Of a stretch of DNA of 64,000 nt, positions 7,274-15,665 are shown piece after piece; position 1 is the first letter of the stretch; each line of letters starts with the position of its first letter. The notes beneath the pieces are model-generated. The model worked only from the letters and a program-made list of their open reading frames with translations, made no database searches and was not told the origin of the DNA. The DNA is from JABWCQ01 sp964530625 (GTDB taxonomy: Bacteria; Electryoneota; RPQS01): the NCBI GenBank assembly GCA_964530625.1, contig CAZHAK010000005.1, positions 88,875 through 152,874 of the forward strand, written 5' to 3'. Both the position numbers and the translations under genes were made by a program.

Positions 7274-9184
7274 ATGTCTCAGCCAGCTACCTCAGTTTCC
7301 GGTGTGGTCTCTGGTATCGATTGGGATACCACGATCAGACAGCTCATGCAGATTGAACGGAGGCGTGTATCCCTCTATGAAGATCGAAAGAGCGAAAACG
7401 AAACTAAGCTCAGTCTGTGGACTCAGATTCAAGGCAAGATCGCCGGACTGCAAGGTGCCGCGCAAAATCTTGACAGAAGATCCGAATTTGTGGTCAAATC
7501 GGCTTCCTCCTCCGATTCGTCCGTTGTCACGGTACAGGCTACGTCAAGCGCTGCGCGAGGATCTCACTCCGTAGAAGTGCTTGCTTTGGCCAAGGCCCAC
7601 AGCATTGCGGCTCAAGGCTTTAACGACAAGAACTCAACCGGCGTCGGTGATAGTGGTGGAGATCTGATCATCCAAGTGGGTGACGAGACCATTACTATCG
7701 CCGACGCCGACTTTTCTTCATCGACGACGCTCGATCAGCTCAAAAACCTGATCAATAATTCTGCTGACAACGATGATCTCGTGACGGCTTCCGTGCTCGA
7801 CGACGGATCTGACAGCGGACGCTTCAGGCTGGTTTTGACCTCGAACAATCCCGGGCTGGACAACCGAATCTCGTTCTCCTCCAATCCGACTTCACTCAAT
7901 TTTTCGAGTAATGTTGTGGATGCCGCAGAGACGGGAGCGGGATGGACCGGCACTTCAGCCTTGACGTCCGGCGGTATTTATTCCGGTACGGTTAACAAGA
8001 GTTTTATTTTCACGGTAGCGTCCGGTGGGATCGTCGGCACAGACAACGGTATCTTGATTGATTGGACCGACAGTGCCGGTAACAGCGGCAACTTTACTCT
8101 GAACGCTGGTGACGTCGGATCACCGATTGCCGTCGCGGACGGAGTGACCATGACCTTTGACGCTGGAACGCTAGTCGGCGGCGAAATGTTCTCAACGGAT
8201 GTCTTTGTCCCCACGCTTACTGCAGCTCAAAACTCAAACTTCCGCATTGATGGCATCTATGTCTCGCAGTCTACTAACACGGTGGAGAACTTCATCGAGG
8301 GTGTGACTCTGAATCTGGTCTCTGCGGATGTCGGAAGCACCGTCACTGTGACTATCGACGACGACAAAGAAGCCATGAAGAATAAGATTCGTAGCTTTGT
8401 GGACGCCTACAACTCTGTAATGCAGGATGTTTCAACTTTCTCCGCCTATGACGAAGAGAACGAAACGGCCGCCCCGTTACTCGGTGACGGATTCCTATCG
8501 TCCATTCGCAGCGATCTATCATCGATTATCTCGCAAAAAGTGGGTCAATTACCCTCGGGAAACGCCCTGACGCACTTAGCCGACGTCGGGATATTGTCGT
8601 CATCGCGCGGCTTGCTCACAATCAAAGAGACCACGCTCACCAACGCGCTCAATAGTCGTTTCGAAGAAGTTGTCAGCCTCTTCTCGCAATCATTTGAAAG
8701 CGGCGACAATAAAATCAGCCTAGTCACAACCAATGAAAAGAGCCAAGGTGGAAATTACGCTTTAGTTGTCGACTATGGCGCCGACGGTGTGCCGACGTCC
8801 GCAACGATTAACGGTCATGCCGCCACGATTGACGGTCTCCTGATTCGCGGCGCGCAAGGATCTAACGCGGATGGAATCGTCTTAAGTTTTACACCTCCTG
8901 GTGGTGGCGCAGGACAAGTCAACACAACCTTCCGGCTCGGAAAAGGCATCACCGAGATGGTCGCGACTGCCACATCCAGAATTCTGGACGACGACAGCGG
9001 TACACTCCATTTCGCGACGCAAAACATCGAATCGCAAAATGAAAATCTGGACAGGCAGATAGAATCTTGGGAACGCCGCCTTGAGTTAATCGAAAACCAA
9101 CTGCGCAGGCAATACGCTGCGCTCGAGACCACCTTGGGCAGAATGAGAAACCAAAGCAATTACCTTGCAGGAGTATTAGGATAA
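7274..9184 (+). CDS. fliD: Flagellar filament cap protein FliD
   Basis: This 636-residue filament cap (hook-associated protein 2) helps flagellin fold at the filament tip. The N-terminus 'SGVVSGIDWDTTIRQLMQIE' matches the FliD N-terminal domain, and the C-terminal 240 residues match the FliD_C domain with coiled-coil ends ('NLDRQIESWERRLELIENQLRRQYAALETTLGRM' region). The middle has repetitive Thr/Ser-rich beta segments such as 'GSTVTVTIDDDKEAMKNKI'. It is longer than E. coli FliD (468 aa) because of an insertion between residues 150 and 340. A GGGAGGAG ribosome site precedes ATG 7274. The fliS start lies 1 nt after its stop. Confidence 0.93.
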   Translation: MSQPATSVSGVVSGIDWDTTIRQLMQIERRRVSLYEDRKSENETKLSLWTQIQGKIAGLQGAAQNLDRRSEFVVKSASSSDSSVVTVQATSSAARGSHSVEVLALAKAHSIAAQGFNDKNSTGVGDSGGDLIIQVGDETITIADADFSSSTTLDQLKNLINNSADNDDLVTASVLDDGSDSGRFRLVLTSNNPGLDNRISFSSNPTSLNFSSNVVDAAETGAGWTGTSALTSGGIYSGTVNKSFIFTVASGGIVGTDNGILIDWTDSAGNSGNFTLNAGDVGSPIAVADGVTMTFDAGTLVGGEMFSTDVFVPTLTAAQNSNFRIDGIYVSQSTNTVENFIEGVTLNLVSADVGSTVTVTIDDDKEAMKNKIRSFVDAYNSVMQDVSTFSAYDEENETAAPLLGDGFLSSIRSDLSSIISQKVGQLPSGNALTHLADVGILSSSRGLLTIKETTLTNALNSRFEEVVSLFSQSFESGDNKISLVTTNEKSQGGNYALVVDYGADGVPTSATINGHAATIDGLLIRGAQGSNADGIVLSFTPPGGGAGQVNTTFRLGKGITEMVATATSRILDDDSGTLHFATQNIESQNENLDRQIESWERRLELIENQLRRQYAALETTLGRMRNQSNYLAGVLG

Positions 9185-9185
9185 C

Positions 9186-9605
9186 ATGAAAGTCGCTCCA
9201 AATTTTAGTACCTATCGCTCAATGGACGCCGCGTGCAGTACGCCGCAAATGGTGTTGATGTTGTGTGATGGCGCCATTCGATTCACGAGAGAAGCCGCCG
9301 AACATATGCACGAAAACCGTTGGTCGGAAAAGGGAAAAGCAATTGAGTCCGCGATTGAGTGCATTGGTGAACTCCGCAAGACCCTGAATCTGTCCGAAAA
9401 CTCTGAGGTCGTCTTACAATTGGACAAAACATACAGCTTTCTGTCCACTAAACTCATGATCGGCAACAGCCGCAGGGATATCTCGCAGCTGCATCAAGTC
9501 GCTGATGCCCTGAGTCAGGTCCGTTCCGGCTGGGCCACCCTATTTGAAAAATTGAAGGCGGAAGGGCAACTTTCCAATCCCGAACTTGCTGGTGCCAGCC
9601 TGTAG
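9186..9605 (+). CDS. fliS: Flagellin export chaperone FliS
   Basis: This 139-residue helical protein binds the C-terminus of flagellin in the cytoplasm and prevents early polymerisation. Family features include the early helix 'TPQMVLMLCDGAIRFTREAAEHM' and the later 'ALSQVRSGWATLFEKL'. Its length is normal for FliS (about 125-140). It follows fliD by one base (TAA-c-ATG), the usual fliD-fliS arrangement, so the two are co-translated. It probably serves both flagellins of this locus, since their C-termini are nearly identical. Confidence 0.9.
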   Translation: MKVAPNFSTYRSMDAACSTPQMVLMLCDGAIRFTREAAEHMHENRWSEKGKAIESAIECIGELRKTLNLSENSEVVLQLDKTYSFLSTKLMIGNSRRDISQLHQVADALSQVRSGWATLFEKLKAEGQLSNPELAGASL

Positions 9606-9669
9606 CTCACGAATGGCACAGCGCTTGCTGAAACATTTGATATAACATCCAAAACGGGTTAATTTTGCC

Positions 9670-9975
9670 ATGCGCATAGAAGCACCAAAACCGTATAATC
9701 TGCCTGGGATCCCGCAAGATCCAAAAGAAGCCGCGAAAGACCGGCTTCTGCAAGTTCCTACAAAAACTATCAACGCTGCAGGCGATGAGTTTCAACTCTC
9801 GTCAAAACAGCAGGTTACAAGATCATTGGTCGAAGATGACCAGAGTGCAATGGAGACCTCGGGTTTGTCGCCCGAAAGGCTTGCGCAGATCAAAGCAAGG
9901 GTCTCGAGCGGGTATTATCTAACTGAAGGGGCGGCAGAAGAGACCTCATCTGCCATTACGAGTTTCCACGGTTGA
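9670..9975 (+). CDS. flgM: FlgM-like anti-sigma-28 factor (candidate)
   Basis: This 101-residue, largely disordered polar protein has one conserved-looking helix pair near the end: 'LSPERLAQIKARVSSGYYLTE' (about residues 66-86). FlgM proteins have the same design, an unstructured N-terminal half and a C-terminal sigma-28-binding helix with an 'R(I/V)xxGxY' core. The N-terminus 'MRIEAPKPYNLPGI' is not diagnostic. It follows fliS by 64 nt and ends before a strong terminator, closing the filament operon. Together with the two sigma-28-type promoters this makes an anti-sigma-28 role reasonable, but the match is short. Confidence 0.55.
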   Translation: MRIEAPKPYNLPGIPQDPKEAAKDRLLQVPTKTINAAGDEFQLSSKQQVTRSLVEDDQSAMETSGLSPERLAQIKARVSSGYYLTEGAAEETSSAITSFHG

Positions 9976-10068
9976 CCTCCGTCCTCTGGTGGTACAATAC
10001 CTGCGCTCGACCGTTGTCCGTCTAAGGTATTGTTTTATCAACACGGACTAAATTGAATCAAAAAAATG

Positions 10069-10101
10069 AAGCCTCCAGCAATCAGCGCGGGAGGCTTTTT
10101 T
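10069..10101 (+). terminator. Rho-independent terminator of the flagellar locus
   Basis: AAGCCTCC (10069-10076) pairs with GGAGGCTT (10090-10097), followed by a T-run to 10101. It separates the filament operon from the signalling genes and rules out an in-frame start at 10066 for the next gene. Confidence 0.9.
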
Positions 10102-10143
10102 CATGGTATGAATGTTGCCCTGTATTCGGTAAGGCTCTTCTTG

Positions 10144-11022
10144 ATGACATGCAATATTTCTGACTTCAATAGCTTGCTGAATAATACTTTAACATCTCCG
10201 CACATCTTGATCATTGATGACGACAAGGATATCTCGAGCGTTCTTCGTGCGGCGCTTGAAGTTGTGGGTTGCCGTGTTTCAACCGAGTCTGATTCCAGCA
10301 AAGCTGAAGAGGCCTGTCGCCTGGCGATGCCAGACTTAGTGCTCATTGATCTGATGATGCCGGGGCGCTCGGGTATCGACTTGATCGGCCCATTGAATGA
10401 AATCGCGCCCGATGCAATAATTTGTATCACCACGGGCATGGGTGATCCCGCGCTGCTGAATCGCTCTTTGAAATCAGGTGCTTGGAATGTGCTCTGTAAA
10501 CCCTATTCACTTACCGAACTTGGCGATCTGATCAATCTCGCCTTGCGCTTGTCAGAGTCGCTTCGTGAAGAGAAAATGGTCGGTGATGATGCGGCGTCAT
10601 TGAACTTAGAGTTTCCGGGAGATCATAAGCCAACGGCCGCTGATTTGGCACGGCTTATCGCGGTCGCAGCTGGCTCCGGAGTGGACAGTGATGTCGCTTA
10701 TCGCAAGCTTCCCTTGCTTGCATCCGAGTTGCTGGACAATGCTTACGAGCATGGTGTGCAGGGCGACCCCACCAAGAGTTACGGCGTGCAGATCAAGCTC
10801 GAAGGCTCCTCGCTTAAACTGAGTGTTTGGAACACCGGAAAAAGTTTTGACGGACAATCCGTAGTCAAACAAAAAGCCTTCGCTATACCAAAGGGCAAGC
10901 TTTCCGGTTTGCAACTCGCGTCGGTGCTGGCGGATGAAATGCGCTTCGGTCTCGAACCGAACTCTGTGTCACTACTCTGGCATCTCACTCAGACGAACAG
11001 CCAAGGGAATCCAAGCAAGTGA
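10144..11022 (+). CDS. Response regulator with C-terminal RsbW-like ATPase domain
   Basis: This protein of about 292 residues joins a receiver domain (about 20-140: 'ILIIDDDKDI', phospho-Asp in 'LVLIDLMMPGRSG', Lys in 'LCKPYS') to a GHKL ATPase domain (about 185-285). The latter has the N-box 'ASELLDNAYEHGVQG', but its G1 region reads 'WNTGKSF' instead of D-x-G-x-G. This combination occurs in regulators that control a partner by an anti-sigma-type kinase domain switched by phosphorylation. In-frame ATGs at 10066 and 10108 overlap or hug a terminator; ATG 10144 has AAGG 9 nt upstream and is preferred. The stop overlaps the GTG start of the next gene. Its target is not identifiable here. Confidence 0.75.
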   Translation: MTCNISDFNSLLNNTLTSPHILIIDDDKDISSVLRAALEVVGCRVSTESDSSKAEEACRLAMPDLVLIDLMMPGRSGIDLIGPLNEIAPDAIICITTGMGDPALLNRSLKSGAWNVLCKPYSLTELGDLINLALRLSESLREEKMVGDDAASLNLEFPGDHKPTAADLARLIAVAAGSGVDSDVAYRKLPLLASELLDNAYEHGVQGDPTKSYGVQIKLEGSSLKLSVWNTGKSFDGQSVVKQKAFAIPKGKLSGLQLASVLADEMRFGLEPNSVSLLWHLTQTNSQGNPSK

Positions 11023-12563
11023 ATAGATTTCCGCTTAGAATTCCCGAAGTTCGCCATGCCGGCGGGCTCGCTCGAGTGATGGTGATTGCAAGTGACGAGG
11101 AGCTGAAGACTAAACTGGTTGCTTCTATAGCGCCGGTCGACGGAGTTGATCTCGTTCTTGTGGACTCCGCGCAGAAAGCGATTGGACTTCTTCAATCTGA
11201 CATGCCGGACGTTATCCTTGCGGACGTGGCCTTGCAGGACCTGGATGGCTTCAGGCTTTGCAAGCTGCTGAAACACCCCGTGAAGGCAGGAACAGAACAA
11301 ATACCGGTTGTCTTGGTGGCGAACGAGTTTAGAGACGTTCTCGCAGAACATGTGGCACGCAAGGCCCACGCATTCGCATTCTTGAAAATGCCTTGTGATG
11401 CGGAATTGGTCCCCCGTACCGTAGAGCTTGCGTTGCGTCGCCTGCTGCCGGATGCCAGAGACGTGCAGCTTCTTGCATACAAAGGTACCGTTCACGTCAT
11501 GTCGCCTGACGATGCGCTTGCCCATACCATTACGACTGCGCTTGACTTGAATGAGTGGCGAACCGTTCGATTCAAAACCGTCAAGGCGATGGAAACGGCA
11601 TGGAAAGACGGGTTGCCCCATGTTGTCTTTATGGAAATGGAACACGATGACTCAGCTGATTTTGACACACGGCTGCTCAAGCAAGACGATAACAGTCCAG
11701 TCGTTATTGCCTTGGTCAAAAGAGTTGAAACGGAGAATCTGACCAATCTGTTTCGGCAGGGGGTAGATGACTATCTGACCTTGCCGATCGATGCTGTAAG
11801 AGTCACTGAAGCATGTGGCGAGGCAAGGCTCAAATTCAATTTCCGAAGCATGCACCGGGAATTTGATTCGCAGCTTGTCAAACTGCGAGCCGTTTCAGAT
11901 TATCTTGAGCTGGTCATAACCAACTCACATGAAGCCATCTTTACCTGCGACCCGAACGGTGTCGTAAAGCTCTGGAACAAGGGTGCGGAACGGGTCTACG
12001 GCTATTCCGCCGAAGAAATAATCGGCAAGAACGTTGATGAGTATCTCGATCCTCCGGGATTTTCGAGAAAATCGCCTAACGTCGTCAGATTGCTGCAGCA
12101 GCGTGGCTCGATGATTGATCCGGAGGTTCAGAGGCAGCGCAAATCCGGAGAGATATTTCCCGTTTCAGCAGCCTATGCGCTGCTAACGGACCCACAGGGG
12201 AAAGTGCTGGGATTCTCGGTCATAGAGCGCGACGTAACGACTATCAAGTCGCTTGAAAACGAACGAATCAAGTCTGCAAGATTAAGAGCGATTACGCAAA
12301 CGGCAGTGACCGCGAACGATCACATCAATACGCCGCTTGGGATTATTCTCGGCTACGCGCAGTTCCTTGAGTTGAAACTTAATACACAGGATGCGCAGGA
12401 CAAGAACGCGCTCGAGGTCATTCAGCAGCAAGTGCACAAAATTAAGGGAATCATGAACAAGCTCAAACTCATCTCCGATCCTATCGTAAAAAATTATTCG
12501 ATCGAAGGAGTGACCATGCTTGATCTGACTAAATCCCAACTATCCGACGAAGCAACAAATTAA
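11019..12563 (+). CDS. Double receiver + PAS signalling protein lacking an ATPase domain
   Basis: This 514-residue protein has four parts. Receiver 1 (about 20-140) keeps a phospho-Asp in 'VILADVALQD' and Lys in 'FLKMP'. Receiver 2 (about 155-270) is degenerate, with Glu in place of the phospho-Asp ('VVFMEMEHDD') and 'LTLPI' lacking the Lys. A PAS domain follows (about 300-415: 'FTCDPNGVVKLWNKGAERVYGYS'), then a dimerisation-helix region. The helix motif is 'NDHINTPLGIILGY' instead of 'HEINNPL', so the phosphoacceptor His position reads Asp, and no HATPase domain follows. It is probably a scaffold or sensor rather than an autokinase. The GTG start overlaps the upstream stop (GTGA). Confidence 0.8.
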   Translation: MNRFPLRIPEVRHAGGLARVMVIASDEELKTKLVASIAPVDGVDLVLVDSAQKAIGLLQSDMPDVILADVALQDLDGFRLCKLLKHPVKAGTEQIPVVLVANEFRDVLAEHVARKAHAFAFLKMPCDAELVPRTVELALRRLLPDARDVQLLAYKGTVHVMSPDDALAHTITTALDLNEWRTVRFKTVKAMETAWKDGLPHVVFMEMEHDDSADFDTRLLKQDDNSPVVIALVKRVETENLTNLFRQGVDDYLTLPIDAVRVTEACGEARLKFNFRSMHREFDSQLVKLRAVSDYLELVITNSHEAIFTCDPNGVVKLWNKGAERVYGYSAEEIIGKNVDEYLDPPGFSRKSPNVVRLLQQRGSMIDPEVQRQRKSGEIFPVSAAYALLTDPQGKVLGFSVIERDVTTIKSLENERIKSARLRAITQTAVTANDHINTPLGIILGYAQFLELKLNTQDAQDKNALEVIQQQVHKIKGIMNKLKLISDPIVKNYSIEGVTMLDLTKSQLSDEATN

Positions 12564-12587
12564 TCATATCACCGCCAAGAGGCACAA

Positions 12588-12953
12588 ATGGATACTTTGA
12601 AGAAAAAGGTTCTTGTCGTAGACGATGACGAAGTCATTCGCGACCTTCTAATCAACTTTTTAAAGTTCTCGGGTTATGAAGGTATTGGGGCGCCAAATGG
12701 GCAGAAAGCCTTGGAGATGGTGATTGCTGATGCGCCCGACATGATCATCACCGACATCCATATGCCGCTGATGAATGGCTTCCAACTCCTGCGAGCCGTC
12801 AAGCGTGTTAACCCAGACCTGCCTGTGATATTTATCACCGGCTTCGCCCACTTCCGCAGATTCTTTGCGGACAAGACGGCCCGCGCCGATGGATTTCTTG
12901 AAAAACCGTTCTCGCTTGAGTCCATCGACGGACTTGTCAAGAAATACCTTTAG
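12588..12953 (+). CDS. Single-domain response regulator (CheY-like)
   Basis: This 121-residue protein is just one receiver domain: the acidic pair in 'VLVVDDDEVIRD', phospho-Asp in 'MIITDIHMPLMNG', switch Thr in 'VIFITGFAH' and Lys in 'FLEKPFS'. All residues needed for phosphotransfer and switching are present. AGAGG precedes the ATG. It lies 24 nt after the receiver-PAS protein and 50 nt before the hybrid kinase, so it may be the diffusible phospho-carrier of this cluster. Whether it acts on the flagellar motor or on another histidine phosphotransfer step cannot be told. Confidence 0.92.
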   Translation: MDTLKKKVLVVDDDEVIRDLLINFLKFSGYEGIGAPNGQKALEMVIADAPDMIITDIHMPLMNGFQLLRAVKRVNPDLPVIFITGFAHFRRFFADKTARADGFLEKPFSLESIDGLVKKYL

Positions 12954-12965
12954 GACCTCAAGCAC

Positions 12966-12994
12966 TTGACTTTCTCTGTGGGCTGAGCTATCTT
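12966..12994 (+). promoter_or_regulatory. Sigma-70-type promoter of the hybrid kinase, probably leaderless
   Basis: TTGACT (12966-12971) and TATCTT (12989-12994) are separated by 17 nt. The ATG is at 13004, 9 nt after the -10 box, so transcription would begin within about 0-5 nt of the start codon. No ribosome site is visible. Confidence 0.65.
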
Positions 12995-13003
12995 CTCAGT
13001 ACT

Positions 13004-14956
13004 ATGGCAGAACGCGAAGTCCTAATTGTTGATGATGATGCCGCGGCCCGAGAATCATTGGCTGCAGTATTAAGTGAGAACGGCTATGCCGTTCGTCAGG
13101 CGGGCAACGGGCAGGATGCGCTAAAACTGCTCAACGCTCATCGAAGCATCCGGGTGCTGTTGACCGACGTCAGGCTTCCCGGAATGGACGGTATTGAACT
13201 TCTGGCCAAAGTCCGCTTGGCAGATCCCGGAGTGCATGTCATTCTGGTGACCGCCTTCGCTCAAAGGAATCTGGCGCTGAGAGCCTTGAAGCACGGCGCT
13301 GCGGATTTCCTATCCAAGCCGGTTGATTCGACCACTCTAATCAGAGTGGTCGAACGCTCTTTCTATCGGGCGAGACTCGACGAACTGGCCGTCATCGGCA
13401 AGGAGACTCTCGGCAAGCTAAAAAGCCGGGCTGTGCTCTGCCGAAGCGACGGAGCTCTTCTCTCTATGTCCCCTGAGGTCGCACGGATTCTGGGAACCGA
13501 ACTCAGCCAGCTGACCGGAAAAAAAATCTGGGAAGTTACGGGCTGGTCGGAGCTGAAGGAACTGTTTCTACAAAACGGCGACGCTCATATGGTGATCCCC
13601 CGGTCTGGCTACTTTGTGCAGGTTCAGAAACTGCTGCTTGATTCGTCCCTTGACCAGACCGTCCTGATCATCACCGATATTACCAGCTTGCGACAAATTC
13701 ACCGCGACTTGCTGGCGATCACGCTGGACATCGAAGCCCGTGTTTCAGAGCGCACTCGGTTCCTAAGTGAAGAAATCGAGTTTAGCGATAGATTGCTGGA
13801 TACCGCAGACCTCTTGATCGCGTATGTGAACCCCGACGGACGACTCGAGCGTTGGAACAAATTCGCTGTTGATCTCACCGGACTCACATTGGATGAAGCG
13901 GGGATCAAACTTCAAGAGATGTACCGCAGCGCCGTTGATCCGCTGGCTGAGATATTCAGCCCATATTCTGAAAATGAAGTGACCGCGAAAGCGGCCCAAC
14001 TTCCCGGACCTGAAGGTAGCTCGCGGTTGCTCACTTGGAGTGCGCGCCGCTTCAGGGAATCCCCGGGCCGATTTGGCAGGCTGGTCATCGGAATGGACAT
14101 CACTGAGCAAAAACAACTTGAGTCCACACTGCAGCACTACAATGCATATCTTGAAGACATCGTGCGCCAAAGGTCGCGTGAATTGAAGACCAAGAACGCG
14201 CAATTGATTCACACGGCACGGCTGGCGTCCTTGGGTGAAATGGTCGGTTCTATCGCCCACGAAATGAAGCAACCACTGAACGTAATCGCGATTACGTCGG
14301 ATTTGATTAAACTGCTGCGAAAGAACGGCAAGCTCAACGATGAGTTGCTCGAAAGCAATCTCGAAAAAATCCGTGCGACCGTCGAGCGCATGGCAGAAAC
14401 GATAAACCATTTGCGCGGGTTTACACACATCGACGCCACGTCGTTCAAGCGGCTCTACCTGCGTGATGTGGTCGACGGGGCGATTTCTTTAGTAGGCGAG
14501 CAGATTAGGCAGGAAGACATTGAAATTCGTGTCAATATCTCTGAAACCGATCACTCCTTTCGCGGAGACCAAAACCAAATCGAGCAAGTGTTGGTGAACC
14601 TGTTCGTAAATGCTCGTGATGCCGTGCTCGACGCCGCTGAGGAACAGGATTTACCGATCGACCGCCGAGTCATTGAGATTCGCGGCATTGAGGCCGCCAG
14701 CGAAAACTGGATCGGTCTGGAGATCGTCGATCAGGCCGCAGGCATGCCCGCAGAAATTGTGCGACACATCTTCGAGCCTTTCTATACCACGAAGGATGCG
14801 TCGCGCGGCACAGGATTGGGGCTATCTATTTGCCTGAACATTGTCCGCTCGCATGGCGGCGATATTGAAGTGGAATCTACTCCGGGGCAGGGAAGTGTCT
14901 TTCGAGTTCTCTTGCCAGTCGATTTGGAAGCGGAACTGTCTCAGGAACGGCGTTGA
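13004..14956 (+). CDS. Hybrid sensor histidine kinase (receiver-PAS-PAS-HisKA-HATPase)
   Basis: This 650-residue soluble kinase has no transmembrane segments. Domains in order: receiver (about 1-120; 'VLIVDDDAAARE', phospho-Asp in 'VLLTDVRLPG', Lys in 'FLSKPVD'), a PAS-like region (about 140-230), a PAS domain (about 260-370; 'LIAYVNPDGRLERWNKFAVDLTG'), a HisKA helix pair with phosphoacceptor His419 in 'SIAHEMKQPLN', and an HATPase (about 510-640; N-box 'QVLVNLFVNARDAV', 'GTGLGLSICLNIV'). This is the only complete kinase of the cluster and presumably phosphorylates the neighbouring receivers. The start ATG 13004 follows a TTGACT-N17-TATCTT promoter by 9 nt and has no ribosome site. The stop is 39 nt before the PAP2 gene. 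Confidence 0.92.
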   Translation: MAEREVLIVDDDAAARESLAAVLSENGYAVRQAGNGQDALKLLNAHRSIRVLLTDVRLPGMDGIELLAKVRLADPGVHVILVTAFAQRNLALRALKHGAADFLSKPVDSTTLIRVVERSFYRARLDELAVIGKETLGKLKSRAVLCRSDGALLSMSPEVARILGTELSQLTGKKIWEVTGWSELKELFLQNGDAHMVIPRSGYFVQVQKLLLDSSLDQTVLIITDITSLRQIHRDLLAITLDIEARVSERTRFLSEEIEFSDRLLDTADLLIAYVNPDGRLERWNKFAVDLTGLTLDEAGIKLQEMYRSAVDPLAEIFSPYSENEVTAKAAQLPGPEGSSRLLTWSARRFRESPGRFGRLVIGMDITEQKQLESTLQHYNAYLEDIVRQRSRELKTKNAQLIHTARLASLGEMVGSIAHEMKQPLNVIAITSDLIKLLRKNGKLNDELLESNLEKIRATVERMAETINHLRGFTHIDATSFKRLYLRDVVDGAISLVGEQIRQEDIEIRVNISETDHSFRGDQNQIEQVLVNLFVNARDAVLDAAEEQDLPIDRRVIEIRGIEAASENWIGLEIVDQAAGMPAEIVRHIFEPFYTTKDASRGTGLGLSICLNIVRSHGGDIEVESTPGQGSVFRVLLPVDLEAELSQERR

Positions 14957-14995
14957 TTAAGGATGAATAGCTGAGTCGTTTGACCGGGAGGTATT

Positions 14996-15595
14996 GTGAC
15001 TGCTGAATTGTCTTGGTTTGAACATTGGGATCGCGGTGTGTTCTCGATGGTGAATCAATTATTCACCAGCTCGTTCTTTGATGCCATTATGCCGATGATT
15101 TCCGACCGCATGTTGTGGTTGATTCCACTTGGGTTGCTGTGGATCGTCTTCTTCTTTCGAACGTCGAGAAGAGGACGTATCATTGCCTTGTGTTGCTTTG
15201 TTGTAGTTGCGGCAACGGATCAGGTCGCCTCCTCCGTAATTAAACCGGCTGTCAAGCGTATTCGCCCCTGCAATGTCATTCCGCAGACGCACTTCTACGA
15301 CGAAGCTAACGAGGTTTGGATTTACACCGACAAATACGCGCTCACGACCTACAAAACTTCCTACAGTTTTCCGTCGAACCATGCCGCGAATATTGCCGGT
15401 CAAGCTGTCTACTGGAGCTATTTCTTCCCACAGCTAAGCCCGGTGTTGATTGCCGGTGCGCTGGCCGTCGGATACAGCCGTATCTATCTCGGTTATCATT
15501 ATCCCTCTGACGTTGGTGCAGGCTATCTGCTGGGAATTTTCTTTGCTTTGTGTGTGGCATGGCCCTTACGAGTCTGGGTGCTTCCCGACGAATAA
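14996..15595 (+). CDS. PAP2-family membrane phosphatase
   Basis: This 199-residue protein has about five membrane helices and the three-part acid-phosphatase signature: 'KPAVKRIRPC' (about 82-91), 'SFPSNHAANI' (about 123-132) and 'SRIYLGYHYPSDVGAG' (about 159-174). Family members dephosphorylate undecaprenyl pyrophosphate, phosphatidic acid or related lipids on the outer face of the inner membrane. A spaced insert of about 25 residues, 'HFYDEANEVWIYTDKYAL', between motifs 1 and 2 is slightly longer than usual. The start is GTG 14996 with GGGAGG 6 nt upstream. A strong terminator follows. Undecaprenyl-pyrophosphate recycling would fit the PBP1A gene downstream, but the substrate is not proven. 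Confidence 0.88.
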   Translation: MTAELSWFEHWDRGVFSMVNQLFTSSFFDAIMPMISDRMLWLIPLGLLWIVFFFRTSRRGRIIALCCFVVVAATDQVASSVIKPAVKRIRPCNVIPQTHFYDEANEVWIYTDKYALTTYKTSYSFPSNHAANIAGQAVYWSYFFPQLSPVLIAGALAVGYSRIYLGYHYPSDVGAGYLLGIFFALCVAWPLRVWVLPDE

Positions 15596-15612
15596 ATCAG
15601 ATCTTGAGTACA

Positions 15613-15647
15613 AAAAAGCCCTGCTTCCGTTTGGAAGCAGGGCTTTT
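15613..15647. terminator. Bidirectional terminator between convergent genes
   Basis: AAAGCCCTGCTTCC pairs with GGAAGCAGGGCTTT around a GTTT loop. There are A's on the left and T's on the right, so it can stop transcripts from both the PAP2 gene and the minus-strand gene at 15666. Confidence 0.92.
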
Positions 15648-15665
15648 ACATGAAATCCTATCCGC

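Noticed and set aside
10066..10143. Upstream start for the receiver-ATPase gene
   Set aside because: The first in-frame ATG lies within the stem of a Rho-independent terminator (10069-10101), and the first residues do not belong to the receiver domain.
13763..14428. 221-aa minus-strand open frame
   Set aside because: It lies entirely opposite the hybrid kinase and has no motif or ribosome site. Similar shadows at 10989-11645, 24395-25009, 36721-37161 and 63185-63739 were dismissed for the same reason.
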